Of a DNA stretch of 64,000 bases, positions 1 to 12,200 are shown piece by piece. The position numbers were made by a program, and so were the translations under genes. How positions within the stretch are numbered: position 1 is the stretch's first letter; every line of letters begins with the position of its first letter. The stretch covers positions 159,742 to 223,741 of the forward strand of contig QAOA01000656.1 in NCBI GenBank assembly GCA_003255065.1, given 5' to 3'. The stretch is from Cercis canadensis. Taxonomy: Eukaryota > Streptophyta > Magnoliopsida > Fabales > Fabaceae. Below the pieces are notes generated by a model. The model did not search any database. It was not told the origin of the DNA and saw nothing but the letters and a program-made list of their open reading frames with translations.

Positions 1-975
1 ATATTAAAAGTGAAAAAATTGAAGGGCAAGCAGAGTTTTATTGACAGGGTAACAAAGTCTTCTTCTTTTGAGTAGTGGGTGCCCGTGCTATGCATGGATT
101 TTGCCATAGTTTGAATTTTAAATTTAATTTAAAAAAAAAAAAAAAGTGTATCATGTATCTTGTTTGGTAGGAGAGATACTTGGGTAGGCATAGATGTAAC
201 ACATTATATTTAGGCACAACCAATCAAAAAGTGCCATATTGTTGTCTTACTTATAGCACCATCCCCAAATTCCCACTATACGAACACTATTTAGAAATTC
301 ATGATGAATATCTAATAAAGATTCAATTAGTGCAATATGCCTATCAATTCCAACCAATCCTTTTAACTCACTTGAGCACAAGGACATATTGTTCAATGTT
401 TTAGATATGTCTTCAGCAATTTTCTCAATAAGTGTAGATTTTGGCCTGCCTTACGTTAAAAGTAAATAAGAAGAAAATAAATTAATTATCACTAAAAAAA
501 CAGAAACTAAAACTTTAAGGGAGAAATAGATCTATTGGCAATGGCTAAGAAAGGAATTCTTTCACAATAACTTTTCTCTACTTGGAAGATATTGCAATGG
601 ATCTCTATCTATTTACTATATTCAGTGCACCAAAGATGTGTTACTCAATCTTTATTTAGTTTTCAGGCCCAATTACATAGCTATTAGGCTTTCAAACTAG
701 AACTTTTGCTGGACAAGAAAATTTGGTCACACTATTTTAGGGTTGATTGATTCTCACATTGAAAATCCATGCATTATAATTATGGTGGCACCATACTATA
801 ATTTATTATAACACAATATGCTTTCGATATTTAAGATAAATTTTTTGCATATTTTGTGTTTATATGATATATATTCATTTGCGTATAACGTTAGTGTCAA
901 ACTGTCAACAAATTCTAACTGACATATATATTCACTTGTATAGGATAATATGTATTGAAATAATAAACAAGTTAC
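1..975 (-). other. Intron 1 of TNL-A (partial, runs off left edge)
   Basis: This stretch lies between the TIR exon of TNL-A and its NB-ARC exon, which is outside the window. Bases 1-55 match intron 1 of TNL-B (about 20350-20410) and TNL-C (about 30453-30515) almost exactly. The part near 860-970 matches the intron next to the TIR exon in both. The middle contains a degenerate NB-ARC half-exon, annotated separately. TNL-B lacks roughly 800 bp of this intron, while TNL-C keeps it. Confidence 0.8.
240..445 (-). pseudogene. Fossil NB-ARC half-exon inside intron 1 of TNL-A
   Basis: Read on the minus strand from a splice-acceptor-like CAG at 446-448, this aligns with the start of the NB-ARC exon of TNL-B (20315 downward). 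The frame stays open through a recognisable linker (SSELKGLVGI, then IESLLDIH) to the GIWG that begins the P-loop. There a small deletion shifts the frame and a stop follows. The glycine-lysine-threonine core of the P-loop is lost, so it cannot bind nucleotide. The same relic is in TNL-C at about 30705-30900. It looks like an old partial duplication of exon 2 that predates the split of A and C. Confidence 0.75.
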
Positions 976-1481
976 CTAATTTTCAATGAATCCCAACCAG
1001 AAAGATTAGCTGCTTCAGTAAGAGCATCTTTCCACCTCATCACTTTGTCCATGTTGTTGTTAAATCGATTCTCATGTTTGACGAATGCATCTGCATAACT
1101 ACCGCGTTGGTGCCGAACAACAGATGGATCTACATAACAAAAGACTGGCATCACAATCCTTCCATATGTCTCCTTACATTCAAGTATCTTGACGAGTTCA
1201 TCGAGGCACCAAGTTGATGAAGCATAGTCTTTTGAAAAAATGATCACATATATCATTGACTCTTCTATTGTTTCCATGAGAGAATGCGAGATATCATCTC
1301 CTCTGTTGAGCCTATCATCTATGTAAGTTTCAATCTTTTTCCTGCACAATGCCTCATAAAGATGGCTGGTAAAGTTGTCGCGGGTGTCTTCTCCTCTGAA
1401 GCTAAGGAACACATCATACTTGGTAGGAGAAGAAAGAGCAGTAATAGGACCAGGAGAAGAAGAAGAAGAAGCCATTGACAT
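976..1481 (-). CDS. TNL-A exon 1: TIR domain of a TIR-NB-LRR resistance protein (gene truncated by window edge)
   Basis: The exon encodes about 169 residues. A Ser-rich start is followed by a full TIR domain: KYDVFLSFRGEDTR near residue 21, then FTSHLYEAL, IDDRLNRGDDI, a conserved SKDYASSTWCLDEL block and the closing SGWDSLKIR. The ATG at 1481 (MSMASSS) is shared with the B and C paralogues. The exon ends in ATTAG before a GT donor at 974-975, the phase used by all TNLs here. TIR domains are NAD-cleaving signalling modules of intracellular immune receptors. The NB-ARC and LRR exons must lie left of base 1, so whether the whole gene is intact cannot be judged. A TATA box lies about 50 bp upstream. 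Confidence 0.9.
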
Positions 1482-1532
1482 TGGATCTGCCTCACCAATA
1501 AATTTTGATGATCTGTTTTAGGAGCAAGCTAT

Positions 1533-1543
1533 CATATATAAAA
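1533..1543 (-). promoter_or_regulatory. TATA box of TNL-A
   Basis: The minus strand reads TTTTATATATG about 50-60 bp upstream of the ATG. The same motif at the same distance precedes TNL-B and TNL-C, which supports it as the core promoter. Confidence 0.6.
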
Positions 1544-1698
1544 GAAGAAGATATGATCAATTTCTTGCAAGAATAGAAGAAGATGCAAGGGAAGGAGATG
1601 AACGAAAATGATTGGGAACAAGCTTACTGCAAAAGTGTTTCTATCTTCTTCTACAAGGCCTTTAGTCAACATTAACTTGTGGCTCGTATTGTTTCAAG

Positions 1699-4119
1699 CA
1701 AGGTTTTAAAAACCGGACCAGTGAGCGAACTGGTTTGGCAAAAAATACCGGTCGGACCGCCTGCTCAAACTGGTTTACCGAAGCTTTTTTTCAAAATTAA
1801 AGATTCAAAAAAAAAACATGGAGGATAAAGAACAAATCATCAAACTCAACTCATAAGTGAAAATCTCAAACTTAAAAATTAAAATACATAGTCTTAAAAC
1901 TATCAAAACCAAATACATAAGTAAAATGCACAAGTTATCACCCATAATCATAAACCAAATAAGCCAATAGTATATTCAGTTCAGACTATCTAATATTATA
2001 AAGAGATAAACACTGCAGCGATAATAAAGCAACCCTCTGTAAGGAGCAGATGTGTAGACAATTCCACCACATAGTCTCAAATATTTTTTTGAATTAGATG
2101 AGTGTAGGAAACCTTACGCTAAACGAGAATAATGGACAGAAGCTAGTACTCTATGACATATAAACTTATTTGGAACTTCTAGTAACCTCTAATTCTCCTT
2201 CCTTTGGACCAAAAGAAATGGTTAGCATAGTGATCAAAGCAGCCAAGACTATACACATAAGTGAAGCACAGTTAAACTTGATGGTGAGCACAAACATCCT
2301 TTGCACCTTGTGACTCTAGTATCACTGCAATTATAAGCACAAGGAATATAAGAGCAGCACATTCTTGGAGTTGGCAAAATCAGTGATGATTAAAGTAAAC
2401 ATAACCTTTAGTGGCAGAAAGCAAAAACAAATATAAAGATTCCTTGCAGAATTATGGCCAAGGTTTTACACATTATAAAACTTGTCATTTTTTGGGTTTG
2501 AGAATATAGAATGGCAGTTTGAGAATTTTGTAAATTCAATGTAGGATGGAAAATAGGGGATTTAAACACAATAAAAAGCTCAGGTAGGAAATACTATGCA
2601 ATAGTAGGAGAGGAAACAACAGAAAACTTGACTTATGCAGATTCAATGCAGCCAAGCAATTATAGCACAAGCGTCACAAAAATTGAATTAAGAAAACTTG
2701 TTTTAGAGCACACAAGTTGGTAATAGAGTAAGTAATTATCAGAGCAATACTTTTAATCCTAGGCTTCCAAACAGAACATCTTTGCTCCAAATATGCAATA
2801 GATGCAGAACTAATATTGCATGAGTAATCATTTCCACAACTTACTTAATGTTTCTAAATCAAAATATTTTTTAACAATCTTTTAAGAATTAGGACTATAA
2901 CTTACAAAATTACAAAAACTACCCTTGTTTGATACTCCAAGCCATGATACATGTGAATAAGCTTTACCACGCCAATAGTTAATTTCACAATAAACATTTC
3001 ACTCATAAACTCCATCATTAGCACACATGTGATATGCAATGCAACATAAAGAAACAGAATGAGAACATTTTTAAATCTTAGGGCATGACAGAATGGGATG
3101 TAAAAACATATAAGTATAACTTAAGTGTTTCTCAGTTTCACCTTTGTTAGAGCTCTTTCTTATATTACTACAGCAGTACAGCACTTATGAGTACATTCAT
3201 TCAGTCACTCCTGAAAACAATAATTATTATGCTATAAGGAGAATGGTAAAGTCCATGGCTTACAACAAAGCATCTTTAACAGTTGAACCTGAAGAGTTGA
3301 TATAAATCAACAGCTTATGGAAGATTAATTGTTATCAATATTTGACATTATTTTGACACTTCACTTAAATCAACAGCTTAACAGCACATTCTTGTTCATC
3401 AGATTACTTAGGTAATTAATCTGATCCACATAACCTTTAAGGTCTTTTAGCTTAGAATATAAGATTCAATCAACACCAAAGAGATGCATCAGAAAGCAAA
3501 ATATCTGTTAGACATATATAGCTTCCAAAATGCAATGAACTAGTGTGCTTGATTTGATTAATTACTGCACCTATGAAAAACCCTAATAAAAGAAAGCGAG
3601 AATGAATTTGTGTCTCAAATAATCATATGAAGCAAACAAATCTATCAGAGTGATGCAAAGATAAGAGATGAAAACCTTGAAGGTAGATCCAACGCAAGAG
3701 TCCAAAAACTAGTGTCGGTGCTGCTACACAAACCAGAATAGCAGAGAAAAGAGAAAGATGCGAGGAGAAAGGGACCACGCCACCAGGGTTCGATGAGGGA
3801 GAGTGAGATTGTGGGATTAGGCTTGGGATTGGAGAATGGATTTTGGGAAAACAGAACAGAAGGTCGAGGGGAGGGAGGAAAGAGTGCTGCTGTTAGAAAC
3901 AGGTGCCAAAACGGCACCGTTTTTGGGGAAAATCTGACCAAATATTATTCCTCTGTGAATTGGCCAGTTATTGAAAACTAGTACTGGTTCACTGGTTTTT
4001 TCAGTTTTTACCGGTTTAACTGGCTCACAAGTTTTAATCTTTGAACTGAACTGAAATTTAACTTGGGTACTAGTCCAATTGGTTAAACAAGCCGGTCTAG
4101 TCCGATTTTTAAAACCTTG
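1699..4119. mobile_element. Non-autonomous hAT-superfamily DNA transposon, 2.42 kb
   Basis: The ends are inverted repeats: CAAGGTTTTAAAAACCGGAC on the left and, read in reverse complement, CAAGGTTTTAAAAATCGGAC on the right. It is flanked by a perfect 8-bp target duplication GTTTCAAG (1691-1698 and 4120-4127), the length typical of hAT elements. The paralogous site upstream of TNL-B (about 21257-21275) has a single GTTTCAAG and no insert, so it serves as an empty site. Subterminal regions are rich in CCGG/ACCGG motifs. No transposase reading frame is visible; the only longer frames (near 3645-3981) resemble no known protein. It inserted about 210 bp upstream of the TNL-A start after the A/B duplication. 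Confidence 0.9.
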
Positions 4120-4141
4120 GTTTCAAGTACAAAAGATAGAG

Positions 4142-4992
4142 ATTTATTGGTAATTTTGGTCTCTTTTTTCTTTTTATGAATTCTTACAAATTAGTACGAG
4201 TTAGTCTTTTATTTTTGAAAATGAACAATTTAGTCTCATGTTTTATTAAGTTTTACTATTTTAGTCCTCCCTCTAGTCAACTAAATGGCAAGTTGATGTG
4301 GCACAGAAAATTTTTATTATCATCATGCTAATGTGGTATTGAAAAAATAATTTTTAAATCTTAAATAATCATTTAAGCTTAATTAAGTCATAAATAATTA
4401 ACAAAAAATGATTTTTTTATTGTTAAATATCTATTTTAAAGTTTTTTCCTAAAGTTCAAGCAGATAAAAAAAATTAGATTAAGTAAGACATGTAAAAAAA
4501 AATTCATATTTTTTTAGATTAAGTTCATAAGAGATTTTATCAAAAATTTCATATAAGATTATCTAATCTAAATTTTTTTTGACTATTTGAATTTGATGAA
4601 AAAATATGAAATTTTGATAGAATCTCGTATGAAATTAATTTCAAAAGATCTAAATTTTTTTATCTGCTTGAATTTTATGAAAAAAAAAATCTAAAATGAT
4701 TATTTAATGATAAAAAACTAATTTTTTATTAATTATGATTTAATTATACTTAAATGATTATTTAACATTTAAAAACTAATTTTGTTTGTATCACATTAAC
4801 ATGATAACAATTTTCAAAAATTAATTTATTTGGGCAACGTCAATATGTCGTTAGGTTGACCATTTGATTGATTAATTGGATGACTAAAATTACCAAACTC
4901 AGTAAAATACGATGACTAAATTATTCACTTTTTAAAATAAAAAATTAATTCGTAGGAATCGATAAAACAAATAGACCAATACTATCAATAAG
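4142..4992. mobile_element. Long-inverted-repeat (foldback or MULE-like) element
   Basis: The first ~220 bases (TTATTGGTAATTTTGGTC...) are the imperfect inverted complement of the last ~220 (reverse complement TTATTGATAGTATTGGTC...). Shared blocks include AATTTAGTC, ATTTTAGTC and the GTCAA...AAATGG segment. The core is A/T-rich with no coding capacity. Part of the same family lies upstream of TNL-B (21323-21700), starting at the same type of end, so it was probably present before the tandem duplication. No clear target duplication was found, so superfamily assignment is open. Confidence 0.6.
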
Positions 4993-6890
4993 CATAGTTT
5001 ATACATTAGCTATAAAATACATAATACATAGTAAAAAAATATGTGAAATCTAACTCGAAGTAGCTAAAAGAATATTCAACCATTGACAAAGGGTCGAAGA
5101 GATACTTGTGTAATTTACTCCAAACCAACATTGATAATAGACGACTACCGTTTCTTTAATAAAATTATATTAACATCTCTGAGTTTTGCCCATCTGATGC
5201 ACAGCACCCCTTCATTTCTGAAATTGTATCCCCCACCCTTACTCCCAACATCCAATTAGCCCAACTTCTCTCACAGTTCTTTGACTACCGTTTCTTAAAC
5301 CATAATCTCTGTCACTTTTTAAATGCAGTAATTAAATGGATGTATGAGGAGACTAGCAGTGTTGTTCTTGAAAATAATGTAATAAGCTTCACTGCAGGTT
5401 CAATATATCATCACAGAAATTAGAGTGTTCTTCATGAGAATTATGTAATGAACTTCGGTAAAGTTGCCATGTATCTTAGGAAGCACATCAATTTTCGGTA
5501 TCTAGGCACATCTGGTAAACAAAAACTAAAAATTGGTCACCATGGCTAAACAGCCAATTGGGTCTATATATGTCTTATCATCCTCTAAGCCCAAACAGCT
5601 TGGGCTAATATTCGAGGCCGAAAAACATTTGGGAGAGTAGCTGACATGGTGAATATGGATCTAATTCTCCATAACATTTAACAAATTTCTCCGATGCCAC
5701 TTTTTTTATTTTTATTTTTTAACTTTGTTCATAATTTTAGGTTTAAATATATAATTCATAAATTTTAAAAATAATTTTAGTATCGTTCGATCACAAGTAA
5801 TATTTTACCACCACAAACTTTGACCCAGATTAGTATTCTGGTTTTGTCAATTCCCACTATTTGAATATACGCAATTTTTTTGGTCTAAATAGGTAGGATA
5901 ATTAAATTTTGAGAATAACCTTAATATTACTCAGTTGATTGGGACATTCTCTTCTACTTCATGTCAAACTCCTTGTAGAAAGGAGAAACTCAGCAGAAAC
6001 ACACCCACAAGCGTTGACCATCACTGACTGTACTTCAAATTTTTTCAAATTTTGCCAAATTCGATTATTTTTTATCGGCACTATTGTAATCATCTATTGA
6101 GCAATTTCAAGTTGAAGCATCCCAATTTCATGCTTACAATTGTTAAAAGTTATTCTAAAAAAANGATTGGTACATTCTCTTCTACTTCATGTCAAACTCC
6201 TTGTGGAAAGGAGAAACTCAGCAGAAACACACCCACAAGCATTGACCATCACTGACTGTACTTCAAATTTTTTCAAATTTTTTTCTGTAGCCAAATTCGA
6301 TTATTTTTATCAGCACTATTGTAATCATCTATTGAGCAATTTCAAGTTGAAGCATCCCAATTTCATGCTTACAATTGTTAAAAGTTATTCTAAAAAAATC
6401 TATCTAGTATATAAGCTTAAAAAGATATATACAAACAAGACAAAAAATAGTAATAGGAGATAAAAATCAGGATACATCCACTCATTAAAAAAAATGATAT
6501 ATCTAGAATTTCTATAGGAATTTGCCTGTTTTTAAGCTGTCTTTTTGCCACTTTCTATTCTACATTGATTACAATTTCTAAAGCATGTTATTTCATTTCC
6601 TTTTTCCAAAATTATTTTAAAAAGTTTTGAACAAAAAAAGATATAACTAGAAAATAAATTGACTGGGTTAAGAAAAAAGTTCAATATAAAAGAATATTAG
6701 ATTATAGTGCTATACGATTATAGTACAAAGTAGAATGCAGAGAAAAAGATTGTTTGCGGACAAGACAATAGTAGGTGAACAACAGCCATTGATTGAGACT
6801 GGTAAATTGCCAAACTTCAGATAAACTGGCTCAAATATTGGTCGATGGTGATATGCTTGATCTCAGGATAAAGCTCTTGTTGTTCTCAAG
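4993..6890. other. Intergenic region with a segment duplicated upstream of TNL-C
   Basis: No gene was recognised. Bases about 5090-6530 align with about 32210-32830, including a GATGCACA...CACCCCTTCATTTC stretch and a TTCAAGTTGAAGCATCCC stretch. It is therefore part of the ancestral TNL upstream flank. It contains an N at 6164 flanked by two near copies of about 230 bp, annotated separately. Confidence 0.6.
5936..6400. repeat. Near-identical direct repeat around a single N (probable unmerged contig overlap)
   Basis: Bases 5936-6163 and 6165-6400 are the same sequence with a few substitutions and a 12-bp indel, separated only by one N at 6164. The paralogous segment at 32466-32700 contains one copy only. 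The doubled state is therefore best explained as two overlapping contigs or haplotypes placed end to end. Confidence 0.8.
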
Positions 6891-7254
6891 CCTACAAAAT
6901 AGAAAATAAAATATAAATAATAATAATCGATTAGAAAAAATTAGAGATATAGCACCAGAATGAGTCATAGGTATCTCGTTTTCTTTAAGACAATTTATGT
7001 CTCTCGCAAGTAATTTTTAGTAGTTTAGTATATCCACAAGGTGCAACGAGTTTTAGACGCATTGCCTTCGTGATACAACAGCCCGGTAGCCACCCTGTTT
7101 ATCCTCTAATATTCTGTATAAATAAGAGGAAATGACTCTCTCCAACACCCTTCTCTACCCAAGTGTTTACTCACATAATATAAGAAAATAATATGCACAC
7201 ACTACACTTAGGTTGCACTTACAAATGTGTCTCATACAAATTGTAGAAGCACAT

Positions 7255-7288
<34 letters not shown>

Positions 7289-7541
7289 TAGTGAACCACT
7301 TTTCTAAATTTTAGTTGTTGGCCACAATTAAATAAATATTATAAGCTTTTAAAACAAAGAATTAAAGCACTTCAAAACATTTTATAATGCAGTTACATAG
7401 CCATAACCGAATAGCTTTTAAGGCTAATAACAAAAGCCTTTAAACACAATAAATATAGAGAGAAGAGAAGTTGTAACATATAAAACTGTTGGAGCATCAA
7501 ACATATAATATAATATATTTATTTTTAATAAAATACCAACA
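6890..7541 (-). repeat. Degenerate 3' LTR of a Copia retrotransposon
   Basis: On the minus strand a purine-rich tract AAGTGGGGGAT (7542-7552) is followed directly by TGTTGGTATTTTATT, the usual layout of polypurine tract and 3' LTR start. It lies downstream of the RNase H relic at 8101-8610. The far boundary is not clear; about 6890 is an estimate. A (TA)n tract of about 28 bp (7257-7285) lies inside. Confidence 0.5.
7257..7285. repeat. (TA)n microsatellite
   Basis: An uninterrupted TA dinucleotide run inside the Copia LTR remnant. Confidence 0.9.
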
Positions 7542-8100
7542 ATCCCCCACTTATTTTATAAAAATAAACATAAAACATAAACACTTAGACACTTGGGTAG
7601 AGACAGACTATTATCCATAATAGATGTAACATTTCCTTGAACATCTACTTAGTAAAAATATATATACTTGTTCCAGAGACAATAGTAATCTATTGCCTTG
7701 AACTATGACTGCTTAAGAGAGACAAGATATATATATCTTACAAATAATAATCCAAGTGCAATATAGAGCCCTAAGCCCGCACATTAAATTGGCCTTTGTG
7801 CATTATCCTAGTTTCATGAGTATTATTTGATAAGTAAGCCCTATTCTCATAGAAGCGGCCCCATTTCACAATACTCATATAGGTGAATCTGTCAAGGGTG
7901 TTCTTGCAATTTTGTGACACCCCACTCTTAAGAGCTACAAAATTCATTAAGAATTTATAAAACTCATCCTCCATCATTTTGTAAGATAGATACACCTACA
8001 CCTTAGAGATAGTTTATGAGAAGAATATTCTCTTAAATATATGGTGTATCTCACACTCATGACTTACTTTATCATTCGTTCTTCCCTTTGAACCTATTTC

Positions 8101-8610
8101 TTAGGATATATAATCACTAGGTAGGGTATCCTCATAAGTAGTATGATTTTCTTTGGGCTTCAATCTCATCCCTCTTGATGTATTCCAAACTTTTTCTCTA
8201 TTTAGAGATTTTGTTAACGGATCCACAAGATAATTCTCTAATCTTATATATCTCACATGTATGGTACCATTATTTATGTAAGATCTCACAATATTATGTT
8301 TCCTCCTTATAGGTTTGGATTTACTGTTATAGTAACAGTTTTGTATTCTACCAATAGCAGCAGTACTATCACAATGTATCAATGTAGGTGATATTAGTTT
8401 TTTCCAAACAGAAATTTCATATAATGAATTTCTCAACCAGCTAGCCTCACCACTAGCTAATGCTAGAGTAATAAGCTCAGCTTCCATGGTTGAGTTTGCA
8501 ATTATTTGTTATTTTTTAGATTTTCAACAAATTGTACAACCACCCAAAGTAAATATGTAATCAAAAGTACAAAGAGAGTCACTTGATGTATTTTAACCAA
8601 CATCAGCTTT
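8101..8610 (-). pseudogene. Copia retrotransposon RNase H relic
   Basis: The minus strand encodes the C-terminal RNase H region of a Ty1/copia polyprotein. It reads STMEAELITLALASGEASWL, then an HCDSTAAIGRI block, then the RRKHNIVRSYI and VDPLTKSL segments expected at the end of pol. Upstream to about 8610, homology continues with several stops and frame breaks (FTLGG, then KSKKQ). Everything before that (gag, protease, integrase, reverse transcriptase) is missing, so this is the 3' end of a truncated dead element. It continues into the polypurine tract and 3' LTR at 7541. Confidence 0.8.
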
Positions 8611-9292
8611 GGGGCAGAAGAATTTAGTTCTTAGGTCATTTTTATTTTCAGAGCAGCAAGTACAATAATAATTAAGAGCACCAAAATTAAGTGTATCCTG
8701 TCCAATAACAAGGTCGCTCGCCAGCAAAGTGAGGCACACATGGCCAAATAAATAACCATTAAATCATGTTCATAAAATAAGCCTCTTATGGTCAAAAACC
8801 TCTACCACCAAATACAAGTTCACCAGAGATTAAATACAACTCCCTATTATATATACATTTAGTTCTTAGCTTTTTCTTTTTCATATTATATATACATTTA
8901 GATATGTACGAATATGCTTACATTCCCTTGTCCATATTAAATGAAATTGGCAAGGGTTTCAGTAAATAGTTTATTTAGTCAACGCTACCTAACTAACCAC
9001 AGGTGTTGTGGGCATGGAAGGACACCAATTAAACAAAGAGAGAATTGTGAAAAAGTCAAATGGGGAAGTTATTGTCGAGATTTGAGAAGAAAACAAGTAA
9101 CAAAGAGAAGTCTAAGACTTTCTTATCTCAAAAATCAAAAAGAAAAATAAAAAAGTAAAAGGTCAGACGAAGACGTGATCGTCATAAAAATCAAAAACCT
9201 TCAATTTCAGTTAAGTGCAAGTCTTGGTTATCTTTGATGTTCAGTATTCAAGGAACCAGCTATCTCAAAACCCAAGATTTGTTTGGCATACA
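8611..9292. other. Intergenic / upstream flank of ankyrin-PGG gene
   Basis: No gene was recognised. Small open frames here resemble nothing known. A short upstream exon or 5' untranslated region of the ankyrin gene could lie here, with an acceptor-like TTTCAG near 9205-9210. Confidence 0.4.
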
Positions 9293-12200
9293 ATGAACGT
9301 GAATCATGGTCAGCATTATGCAAATTTTTACAATGCTTTGAAAAGAGGGAAATGGGAGGAAGCAAAAGAATTCCTTGAAGCCCATCCAGAAGCAGTGCGT
9401 GCAAAAATTTCATTTGATGGTGGGACAGCTCTTCACAACGCAGCACTTTTCGGGCATTTGCATATTGTAAAGGAGTTAGTGGAATTAATGTCTGAACAGG
9501 ATCTGGAATTGCAAGATGATTTTGGTCGAACAGCTCTTTATATTGCTTGTTAAATTGGGATATTCGAGATCGCAGAATGCATGGTCAGAAAGAACAAAAA
9601 CTTACTCACTATTCCACATAGAAACGAGGATGCTATTCCAGTTACTCATGCTATTAGTCTTGGTAAGAAAGAATTGGCTGTATATCTTTACTCAGTTACC
9701 CCACTGGAAGAGTTATTACCTGTAAAGGGGCATCAGGGTGCTACACTTCTTTCCCAATCCATTCCTTTTGAATCTTTAGGTAAGAGCTGCTGCTACTTAT
9801 TTTCTTTTTCCATTTAAATGAAATAGACAAAGATTTTTTTTTGTTTTTCTGTCATTCTATGCCTTTACTGAATTTCTCTGTGTTTCTGTTTTCTGTGCTC
9901 TATGGACTATGATAGATGTGGGCTTTATGGCTAAGGATTTACTTGAGCGTTGCCCACAGTTAGCAATAACACCAAATTGCTTTGGGGCAACTTTTGTGAT
10001 GGTTCTTGCAAATTATTCTTCTGCATTTCAAAGTGGGTGCAATCTCTCATTTTGGAAAAAATGGATCTATAACTGTAAGTACACTCGACTCACCTCTCCT
10101 CCTACCCTAAGCATTGTAATTTAGTAGTTCACGTAAGTGATGGAGAAATTATATTTGCACACATGGGAGTAGATGAACAAAATTTGATCCATACAAAGAA
10201 AAAAAAAAAGTTTAAATAAGTTCAACGTGAGTCTATTAAAATTTAGGAAGGTCCAATTATATTCTAATATATTGACATGTATAAAAAGATTAAAAAAAAT
10301 GTACATTTATAAGTAATGAAGTAATTTATTTTCTATGGCACAAAAACAGTGTCATTCTATCAAAATGAACACATGTTTTACTTTAGACGAATTCTTTTTA
10401 ATGCAATTCAATAATATTTGTCTTTGTACCAAAATAATATTTCTCTTATTACAATAATATATATTCGTTTAGGATAATAGTTGAAAATGTGTGTTATATA
10501 CACACACACACACTTTAATTCCATACAATTTCTTATATTTTGGGTCATTCAAAAAAAGTTGAGTAAATTCAGTAAAAATTATAAAGTAGGTAGTAAGAGT
10601 GATAAGAAATGGTATAAGATTAAAATATACTGAATAACATAATAACTATTTAGTTTTTTAAGATGAGTTTCAGTCCATGCTTACTAGTGTAGATTAAGTG
10701 TAGCAGCTTGAGCAACTACTAAGTCTACTACCCGTAAAACACAAAATAAATTCTTGTGTATATTGCAATCAACACAAAAATGTAGCCCACTAATTGTAGC
10801 CACACATAAGATAAAAAGTGGTATCTAAACATGAGAAAGTGTTTCATAAAAAGTAGTAATAATGCGAATAGGTAAGTACTAACTAAGCTTGTATTTTTGT
10901 CAAAGGGATCCTCATTGAACCTGCCTCTCTGACTAGGGACATTCGTATTATTGTACGGGAGACAAATACAACCAAAAACAATGCTTCTAATATCAGCATA
11001 ATACCAGGTAACCTGCCAACTTAATTATGTTAATGTATTAGAGTTTTGCTCGTATTAAAAAAAATTATATTAGTTTTTCTCACATCAATATTGATAAAAT
11101 GCATTCTCTGTGATAGAGAAATGCAATGCCCCTTTTGTATCTAATTTTGCCTTTTCCTTAAAGCTCAATTATGCATATTTACACCCACATCCCACTTTCT
11201 TAAAAAATAATTTCTCAATTTTTTTCTTTTTTTTTTTTAAAAAAAAAAAGAACCCTCTTCAAAGGCATAGTATTTATATGGTTATTTTATTTTATTTTAT
11301 TTTAAAAACTTTGGCTACAATATAGTTTCATACCAAAAACTTAAAATTTTTAAGAATGACATCACGGCCACAAGTCATTTAATAATTATATATATTGATT
11401 TTAGATGTGAAAGTCGTATACTTTTCATCATAAAAAAAGTGAGTTTTAAAATGAAAAATATATAAAAATTTGTCACATCAACAATTCTGTTATTTGAGAC
11501 GGCACAATAACGGACAAACTAAAATTGTAATATTTTTGCAACTAGATAGATCAAAGAGTTCAGGACCATTGATAAAATGGGGACTAAAATTATACTTAAC
11601 CTTTTTATTTTATTATGTAGTCAGTTATAGAAAATGTATTATCAACTGTTTTGGGTGTGATTATGTTAATATTGTTTACAATTCACAGGAATCAACGAAA
11701 TATACAAAAAAAAAGCTAGCCCATGAGCTATCGCTTGGGCTCTTACGTGTCACATTCAATGAGATTGCTATTTTGAGCTCAAGTGAGTAACAAATTGCAA
11801 AAGTTTTGGTATATAATGCAATGTTTCCAGCTGCAAAACATGGACTTCCAGAGTTCATCATTGAAGCAGCAAGACTATATCCAGATCTTCTGTTGTTAGG
11901 TGATGAAAATGACAGGACCGTCTTCTTTTATGCTATAGAATTTCGTCAAGCCGGAGTTTTTAATCTGATATATGGACCTTGGACGGATATGCATACGACC
12001 AGTCAAGATAAACGTCGCAATAACCTTTTACACGTTGCAGGAATGTTAGCACCAACCAAACAGCTTAGTCGTATCTCAGGTGCTGCTTTACAAATGCAAA
12101 GAGAATTACAGTGGTTTAAGGTGATTTTCTCCCATCTAATGCTTTCTTTATAATACTATTCCATTTGATATAAAGTTACTTAAATTTTATGTGTAAAATA

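Noticed and set aside
3645..3981. Small open frames on both strands near the right end of the 2.4-kb hAT
   Set aside because: No similarity to transposase or known proteins; proline/serine-rich composition fits GC-biased transposon sequence.
8941..9150. 69-codon basic open frame upstream of the ankyrin gene
   Set aside because: No recognisable family; could be 5' UTR but is not supported as a gene.
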